Shown here: piece after piece, positions 57,510 to 64,000 of the stretch
Layout of the letters: each line of letters opens with the position of its first letter
Position numbering within the stretch: position 1 is the stretch's first letter
Notes under the pieces: generated by a model
Databases searched by the model: none
What the model saw: the letters and a program-made list of their open reading frames with translations, nothing else
What the model was told of the DNA's origin: nothing
NCBI RefSeq assembly: GCF_001625215.2
Contig: NC_030384.2
Location: 39,218,390-39,282,389 of the forward strand
Reading direction: 5' to 3'
Length of the DNA: 64,000 nt
DNA from: Daucus carota subsp. sativus
Taxonomy: Eukaryota; Streptophyta; Magnoliopsida; Apiales; Apiaceae
Program-made: the position numbers and the translations under genes

Positions 57510-58479
57510 TCATTTTAGTTTTGTCCGTTAAATAATGTCGGAGCCAGCAAATATATAATATGGAATTGATTTTTTGGTTTTAATAATGAAATTTGAATTC
57601 TAATACGAAATTTTCTTTTGATTGTGAATGTGAAATGATACCGATCAATCATATCCACATTTCATTGCTGGAGGTAAATCAAACCTTTCACCTTATGATA
57701 AATAGTTAAATATACCCATCTGGTCTGTTTTTATAACTACTTCTTTTCTACCATTCACTTTTTTTTGTCAGGAGGAAATACGATTCATTTATTCAAAAAA
57801 TTGTTCATCAATACATCAATAAATCCTCAATGGTTATCATTCACCGCCAAATATGATAAACTATAAAATAAGTAGACTTGTCTAAGAAATGAGCTACCAT
57901 ATTTGCAGACTGTTAACAAACTTAACTATAACATTATTACCTCCCAACTCCCTCAAAAGAGATTTGCAATCCCTCGATATTGATTCCGTGGTTTAAATTA
58001 CTTTTTATATTTTTTTCTAAAAATCATAATATTCATTATATGTTTATATTTATACAAAAGAAACTAAAAAGGCTGTTTAAATGTATAGATTTTGTGATTC
58101 CACACTAAAATATTAGGCATATAAGTGATCTTATAATTTTTATAAACAGTGAAGTAGCGATCAAGATTTTAATGATTTATGGAATATAAAAATACATGTC
58201 CAGCACAAAAAAAAATATAAAAAAAAGTGGGAGGACTTGATTTTATTCTCCAATAATTTTATATTGTATTATTCTAATTGATTAATCAACCGCGTTCTAT
58301 TTCTCTGGCCTGCAAACAAGATCAGAATTGGCCAGTCCATCTATTAAGCCCATTAAAATCATAAACCCTGCAGCCCTTTTCAAAGAATCACTATCACTCA
58401 AAATCAAGAACACAGCAGGCCAACAATCTTGAACTGTAAAATAATAAAATCGATCTTGCAAGAAAAAAGAATACGAAAG
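57510..58479. other. Spacer between dehydrogenase and uL23m genes
   Basis: AT-rich 3' flank of the dehydrogenase and promoter of the ribosomal protein gene. No repeats with visible ends and no further coding sequence. Confidence 0.4.
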
Positions 58480-58647
58480 ATGGGAAGCAGATTGGGAAGA
58501 AGAGTTGTGAACTTTGCCAACATACCCATCAAGCTTTTGATGCCTACTTCTTTCTCTAACATCACTGAAATTGCTCTCAAAACCATCCCCTCTGCCTCTA
58601 AGGTACACTTTTTCTCTCATGTAATGTTTGTTTGATAAAATGGTCTC

Positions 58648-58679
<32 letters not shown>

Positions 58680-59179
58680 ACAGATACAGAGAGACTGACT
58701 AATAATATGATTGGGATTCTTACTTTGTTTAATTGGAAATGTAGATTGAGATTAAAAGGGTTTTGGAATCACTGTATGGCTTTGAAGTAGAAAAGGTTCA
58801 AACTTTGAATATGGATGGGAAAAAGAAGAAGAGGGGTGGGATTTTAATTGCTAAACCTGACTACAAAAAGGCTTATGTCACGTTAAGGAATCCATTGTCG
58901 ATTTCCCCTGATTTGTTCCCGATTCGGTTGATTGAGGAGGATAAAAAGAATTTGAATAAGCAGTCTAAATCCAGTTTTGTGGAGGGTGATGAGGCTAAGA
59001 AGAAGTCGCATTGGCTGGAAGGGAATGGGAAGCCTGAAGTGAGTGGTGGACGTTGGCGCGGCAGGGATCGTGGTAGCCATATGGGTGGTGGTAGAGATCG
59101 CGGTGCTAGCCAGGGAGGTGCGGGCAGCAGTGGACAAGTGAAGTTTCCGTGGAGCAGTATGAAGTCTTCGTCTAGGTAG
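58480..59179 (+). CDS. Mitochondrial large ribosomal subunit protein uL23m
   Basis: Exon 1 is 58480-58602 (41 codons, MGSRLGRRVVNFANIPIKLL...), ending SASK|GT, and exon 2 is 58745-59179. Together they give 185 residues. The uL23 core is clear: LPxKLLMPT-type start, IEIKRVLESLYGFEVEKVQT, LNMDGKKKKRGG and DYKKAYVTLRNP. After it come a charged linker and a Gly/Arg-rich C-terminus (RGRDRGSHMGGGRDRG) as in the Arabidopsis L23/L15e-family protein that I recall (At4g39880). uL23 sits at the exit of the peptide tunnel of the mitochondrial ribosome. No separate presequence is visible; the basic N-terminus may be the import signal. The intron has a poly-C/CA tract at 58649-58682 that could vary between individuals. 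Confidence 0.92.
58649..58682. repeat. Compound C-run and CA microsatellite in the uL23m intron
   Basis: About 17 C followed by about 8 AC units, lying between the donor at 58603 and the acceptor at 58744. Likely length-variable and prone to sequencing error. Confidence 0.9.
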
Positions 59180-60100
59180 TTCATTTTTCTGTTTTTGTAT
59201 TTCTAGTGCCTTGGTGTTTGATGAAGTCTGGCTGAATTCATGATAATAAAGATAATATGGTAAACTTTAAGAAATGTATCTACATTTATTTTTGGAGAAT
59301 TAACATTGCACGAATGTGGAAATAGTTAATGCTTCTGTAATCTGATCACCAACATTGATTAATCGTAGCTGCTGCTGACACTTGCAGATCAACATTTTTG
59401 ATCATTCGCTCTCTTTAGGATTTATCTTTCTTTCTCAATGTGCTGCATCATTTTGTTGGCTATTTGGAATAGTGAATTGTTGCTTAGGATGTTGGAAATC
59501 CTAGCAATGGCCTCACGGTAGAGTTTATACCTTTTAAATTGTTTAAATGATGGATAAATAATTCTAGTTTGCATGCTCAAAGTTCTTTAAGCTACATACT
59601 TTGAGGTGTTGCACAATTGCTGGATGTTCAATGGGGTATGCAACAGCTTTCCTGGTTAATAATCTTTGATTGTTTGCTGGAGTTAGCGCGACAAATGAAC
59701 CACTCGTGATGTTAGTGAAAAGTGTCTTAGCCTGTTCAAGCAGTTGTATCCAATTCAAATTTTGTTATTAGCGTACTACAGTTTGAGCTAATGTTCTTGT
59801 CCAGTGTGTGCTAGGGTTTTCCGAGATCATTATAATATAGAGTTTAGAATCTAAAAAGTCATTCCTCCTAAAAATAATAAATATTACAATTTTTCATAAA
59901 AATACTATTTACCTCTAAGTCACATAAATTCCAAACTGATAAACAAACTATCTTTATCTATATGAACGTCCCTCTGTAATTAAAATGTTGTTATTCTACT
60001 ACTATTATCTGTAATGTTCCTACTAAATTTTTAATATAATTGAAATTACTAATCAATTACAATATAATATGTTCCTTTATACAATTTATGATACAGTTGC
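59180..60100. other. Spacer downstream of uL23m
   Basis: 3' UTR then AT-rich DNA. A 64-codon minus frame at 59564-59758 has no family resemblance. Nothing else recognised. Confidence 0.4.
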
Positions 60101-60102
60101 AG

Positions 60103-60175
60103 AGGCGGATTGGATTTCAGGGGGTGCCAAAATATGCCAGAAACTTAGAAGCAGAATAAGTAAAAATTAATAACA
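60103..60175. mobile_element. hAT-like left terminus fragment
   Basis: CAGAGGCGGATTGGATTTCAGGGGGTGCCAAAAT resembles the left end of the hAT element at 12348 (CAGGGGCGGATCTAG, GGGGACACCAAAAT). No right end was found; the SINE-like unit begins directly after it. Confidence 0.4.
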
Positions 60176-60300
60176 GAACCCCCAAGAGTGGCCTAGTGGT
60201 TGTGGAGAGTGTTGGAGAATTTATAGTTAAGGGTTCGCTCCCCACCCGGGGTTTACTCCTTAAGTTTTTTGTAAAAATAATAAAATAATAAATAATAACA
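60175..60300 (+). mobile_element. tRNA-derived SINE-like element
   Basis: A Pol III A box (TGGCCTAGTGG, 60189-60199) and B box (GGTTCGCTCCC, 60232-60242) stand at tRNA-like spacing, followed by a pyrimidine/A-rich tail with TAATAAATAATAA-type simple repeats near 60280. Plant SINEs often begin in this way. No cloverleaf can form, so it is not a tRNA gene. Ends are approximate. Confidence 0.65.
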
Positions 60301-60595
60301 AAATGCGAAAAAACTTAAATGACTGTAGGGAACATCTAAGCTAATATTTCAGTAGCACCAACACAAAAGAGTTGAAGTATAAAGTATGCAACAACTTATG
60401 GTTCTGGTCAACTTAAGATACCATCAAAAATTATTTTTGGTGTAAATAAATTGACCTTTGCATTCAGTCCTGATATTATTTTAGTCTAATACTAATTCAC
60501 CATAAAATAAGGAGATGAAGTTGAATCAATTGAAAAAGAAGAAGAAGAATAGATAAGATTCAAACTTCAATATGAATTTGTGACCATGAAACTGT

Positions 60596-60692
60596 TAAAG
60601 GAAAGAGAACTAATGCCTGATTACAAGTTATTACTATATGTAAGACTGCAATAGCTAAAACTTGTAATCAGGCATTAATTCTCTTTCCTTTA
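60596..60692. ncRNA. Near-perfect 34-bp stem hairpin, candidate small-RNA precursor
   Basis: Arms 60596-60629 and 60659-60692 are inverted copies with one mismatch (ACTAATGCC against GGCATTAAT), and the loop is 29 bases. The loop and the bases after the 3' arm share AATAGCTAAAAC, hinting at origin by template switching. Either strand would fold. It could be a young microRNA-like locus or just a replication-error palindrome; expression is unknown. Confidence 0.35.
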
Positions 60693-61900
60693 CCAAATAT
60701 ATTGAATAGCTAAAACTGCAATCAGAAAATTTACTGCTGAACTAGAGATTGTTGTGCCGCACAACACCGTTTAAATTGCTGGTTAACTGCACATTACTAT
60801 GATATTGTTCGCAATTAGTAGACTCGCCCAAAGGGATAATAGATTTATTTGGCAGACTTTAGTATTGTACTACTACATTGACAATCCTTGATTCCCTGTT
60901 GTTTGACTAGGAACTAGATCATTCACAATGGCATTTCCAAGTGTCATCCCAATCATTTCTTAAGCTCAACTACAAAGGCCTGTGAGATTAAGCGGACTGT
61001 GGCTGTCTGCTGGTCTGCCCATCTTTAGCATGCAGAGTAGGAACTTACAGAAAGACCTTTACTTTTAACAGTGTTCTTAAATTCTAGCTCATTTTTTCAA
61101 AGCCCATATATCTTCTACTCCAGTCTCTTCATCCATGCTAGGCAACCTTGTCTCTGTATTTCATGATGTAAGAACCTAAGATTTTTGGTTTTGTACTAAT
61201 TGTTTGAACTGCCTGAACTGTTATGTGCAATTATGTGTTCCTACTTCCTAGCCTAGCACTGGTAAGAATTGTCATTGTTTACCATGATCTACCATGACTG
61301 ATCAGTATTTGACACATTATTCTTTGAGCTACTGATGTTAAAATACGTGCTCACTGAAACGTTGTCACGACAGTATTTGTCAAAAACCCTTGCACAAGCA
61401 AACATGCTGCTCCTTCTGATTAGACTATAATGAACAGATAGCTTAGTAATAGGAGGTAGCAGTTATACTTGTAGGTGTTCCCTCAAATTGCGATTCTACT
61501 TGTGTGGTAATCTATACTATATACAGTTGATAATGCATCACTAAAGGTGGAATTTATAGTTACAGAAGCTGGGGGTTCATATGACTTCAATGGTCTGTGG
61601 AAAGGTCTTTGCATGTTGCTGTTTAGCTTCATGTGATTTTTTTGGCTAATCGAGTAGTTATGCGTTTTTTTATATCCAAGTCAACCAGTTACTTTGCAGT
61701 GCACCAAGACGAGTGGAATCTTGCTCAACTTTAACCAAGTCATACGTTACGGAAGGCTCCTGATTCAGATGCATTTGAATCCAAGAAAAGCCATTGTATG
61801 AATGCACAAACCAAGGAAGGCAGTGTTAGAATATACACAAGCCGAATTCAACTTAATTTAATCCCTCTAATAGCCGAGTCCAAATTACATTCCAGATATT
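60693..61900. other. Gene-free spacer
   Basis: No coding frame, no repeat termini and no RNA gene recognised between the hairpin and the Tourist-type cluster. Confidence 0.4.
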
Positions 61901-61902
61901 AG

Positions 61903-62746
61903 AGCATCTCCAACGGCGTTGGCTATAATCGTTGGCTAAATTGGACCTATAAGACATTATGCAAAATCGTTGGCTAAATTGGACCTATAAGAGCATCTCC
62001 AACCATACAAAGCCCTTGGCTAAAAAATGAGTTGGCATTCCAAAATTAAAAAATATAGCCAATGTCCTGAAAAAATAGCACTCCAACCACACTAATCTGT
62101 TGTCTATAATTTTAGCCAACCTCCTATGGATGGCTATATTTGTCGAAACTCTACAGGTCTGTAAGAAATCTGTAGGAAGATTACACATCATTTATTACCA
62201 TATTAAACTGGTATATTCTATTTTAACAATCTAAAATATTAATAACATACTATTTTTAAATTATAGCCAACCAGTATAAGCCAATACCATTGAAGCAACA
62301 TGTGTTACAGGTTCAGCAAATTTTACATAATGTCTTACAGGTCCAATTTAGCTAACGATTATAGCCAACACCGTTGGAGATGCTCTAAGACATTATGTAA
62401 AATTTGCTGAACCTGTAAGACATTTTGCTTCAATGGTACTGGCTATATTGGTTGGCTATAATTTAAAAATAGTATGTTATTAATATTTTAGATGGTTAAA
62501 ATAGAATATATCAGTTAAATATAGTAATAAATGATGTACAATCTACAGATTTTCTTACAGACTTGTAGAGGTTCGACAAATTTAGCCAAGACAAATTTAG
62601 CCATCCATAGGAGGTTGGCTAAATTTATAGACAACAGGTGAGTATGGTTGGAGTTGAGTTTTTGGAGCTGTTGGCTAAATTTTTTTATTTTAAGTAAACC
62701 AACTCACCTTTTAGCCAAAGGTTTTAGATGGTTGGAGATGCTCTTA
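61903..62746. mobile_element. Interleaved Tourist-type inverted repeats (A-B-A'-B' cluster)
   Basis: Four ends carry the GAGCATCTCCAAC signature: forward at 61903 and 61992, inverted at 62374-62386 and 62734-62746. Segment A (61903-61990, CGTTGGCTATAATCGTTGGC) is inverted as A' (62331-62386). Segment B (61992 to about 62340) is inverted as B' (62388-62746) with high identity, for example ATTAATAACATACTATTTTT and TAGCCAACCTCCTATGGATG. B with B' forms a stem of roughly 330 bp. The order A-B-A'-B' is not simple nesting. Flanking TTA/TAA triplets fit PIF/Harbinger MITEs. Confidence 0.75.
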
Positions 62747-63914
62747 CCAAATTTTTTTGAAAGCAAATTTTTTAATTTAAAAATACAGAGATATAATCCG
62801 ACGTGACTAATAAATAGATTTGTTAACGCTTCGTTTCAATACGGATCGTCATCTAACTTTCTCTGCGCGGAACTTTAGCTTTAACGTGTTAATACTCGTT
62901 TCAGTATTAATATATTTTAGTTGTGATTGAATTTTATCGGATTTTACATTTCAATGACCAGAGTTTTAAGTTTATTAATGACGGCGGATATTGTTTTTTT
63001 ATGTTTCAAATAAACAGCTAACGACCAATTTTTTCAATATAAATATATATTTTTTTCAAAAAAGTGTTCTTTATCCATCTTTTTGATAAATTAAAATAAT
63101 AAATTATCATTTTATTATAAATTTGAAATTTCGACAAATAAAATGTTAAAATGTATGAAGTTTGACAACCAAGTTATACTCTACATTTTATTATGCTTTA
63201 TTTACGAAAAAAATAACGCTTACTTCCTCTCTTTTTTTCTGGACAAAAAGTAAAATAAAGTAAGTGGAATTAAATAAAAGAAGACATTTCACTGGCTTGT
63301 TCTTGAGTTAAAAAAATGACTAGTTATATTAATGTGCTCCCAAATTTGAAGAAAATTACTTAATTAATTGTTAATTATAAATTTTAACCTTTGATTTGGG
63401 AAAGTTATACTTTTAATTCGTAAAGATATGTTCGTCACTTCTAACCTTTTTTAAATTATTCTTATTCTTATCACCAACCTTTTTTTTCATCCCATTTTTG
63501 GATTGGGTTTTGGGATGAACTTTGAATAACTTTTGTTCCTAAAAAGTTTTAATAGCTCAAATATAGGAGTAAATTTTATTATTATCTTCATCTGCTTTGC
63601 TCTCCATTTAAAATTTGAGTTGGCGAGGAATTAAATGTAATAAATAAGCTAAACGCACTCTACGTACGTTAAACATGAAAAAAGCAGAATCACAGTGCAG
63701 CACTGTTCTCATAGACAGTTTTTAATCCAAGCCACCGTCTTCGTCGTGTGAAGCTGGCGTGTTTTTCTTCTCTGTCATAAGAATAAATCTTCGTATATAT
63801 ACATTGAGATTCAAAGCCGCGTTCTGTATATTGCATTTTTTCCTCTCTCTAGCAAAAAAAACTGATATAAAAATAAGAACATCATCTGATATCATAAAAA
63901 GAACATACAAGAAG
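62747..63914. other. Spacer and leader of the right-edge Rab gene
   Basis: AT-rich; the last 270 bases before 63915 (with TCCTCTCTCTAGC near 63840) would contain the promoter and leader of the Rab-like gene. No other feature seen. Confidence 0.4.
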
Positions 63915-64000
63915 ATGGCGATGGTATCACCATTGGCAAAGTTTAAGTTGGTATTTTCTAGGCGATCAGTCTGTTGGTAAAACTAGCATCATCACACGCT
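63915..64000 (+). pseudogene. Rab6/RABH1-like GTPase, 5' end (partial, apparent frameshift, cut by window edge)
   Basis: The ATG at 63915 reads MAMVSPLAKFKLVF, and the DNA then continues as GDQSVGKTSIITR in a different frame. This is the start of the Rab6/RABH1 family, whose members read LAKYKLVFLGDQSVGKTSIITRF; GDQSVGKT is the P-loop that binds GTP phosphates. The shift is explained by one extra T in a run of four (63954-63957): GTATTTTCTAGGC where GTATTTCTAGGC would keep the frame. As it stands, translation would stop soon after. Because only 86 bases are visible, I cannot tell a pseudogene from a sequencing or assembly error in a homopolymer. RABH1 proteins act in Golgi retrograde traffic. 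Confidence 0.7.

Noticed and set aside
60189-60242. tRNA gene
   Set aside because: A and B boxes are present but no cloverleaf or anticodon arm can form; better explained as a SINE.

Overview
The window is plant nuclear DNA, very probably from a eudicot. The genes have introns with GT-AG junctions, plant-only families are present (VQ, WRKY, plant annexin, ethylene receptor, tyrosine decarboxylase), the DNA between genes is strongly AT-rich, and it is full of small non-autonomous DNA transposons, especially Stowaway-type MITEs with ends like CTCCCTCCGTCCC and TA target duplications. The tyrosine decarboxylase remnant resembles the parsley-type enzyme as I recall it, so an Apiales or Apiaceae source is a weak guess. 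No prokaryotic, organellar or CRISPR features were seen.

Left part (1-20245): a first exon coding for a mitochondrial-type presequence (minus strand, 359-429) belongs to a gene that runs off the left edge. A one-exon VQ-motif regulator lies at 7928-9013. The rest is intergenic, with an exactly bounded 1.1-kb hAT derivative (12348-13491) and three fold-back elements with 9-10 bp target duplications typical of Mutator-like elements, or close to it (14611-15414, 17226-17917, 18808-20106).

Middle part (20246-44000): a membrane protein gene (minus, 20246-21517) is followed by a leader-like region with tandem repeats. Next come two truncated gene relics that meet tail to tail: a WRKY group I fragment that has lost its WRKYGQK core, and the 5' part of a tyrosine decarboxylase gene. 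After about 10 kb of repeats there is a small cluster on the minus strand: an annexin pseudogene, an ethylene-receptor pseudogene fragment, a secreted glycine-rich protein (36483-37397) and an intact five-exon annexin gene (40862-43277).

Right part (44000-64000): a ROCK1-type nucleotide-sugar transporter gene, all on the plus strand, has a tandemly duplicated promoter and first exon (47486 and 50217) and a GC-AG intron. It is followed by a two-exon short-chain dehydrogenase (56493-57509) and the gene for mitochondrial ribosomal protein uL23 (58480-59179). The last 5 kb hold a SINE-like element, a near-perfect 34-bp hairpin and an interleaved cluster of Tourist-type inverted repeats. At the right edge is the start of a Rab6/RABH1-like GTPase with an apparent one-base frameshift.

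The genes do not form a pathway; this is ordinary gene-sparse plant chromatin. I see no convincing new biological system. The most interesting points are the duplicated first exon of the transporter, the WRKY/decarboxylase relic pair, the annexin/ethylene-receptor relics, the 34-bp hairpin and the three fold-back elements.
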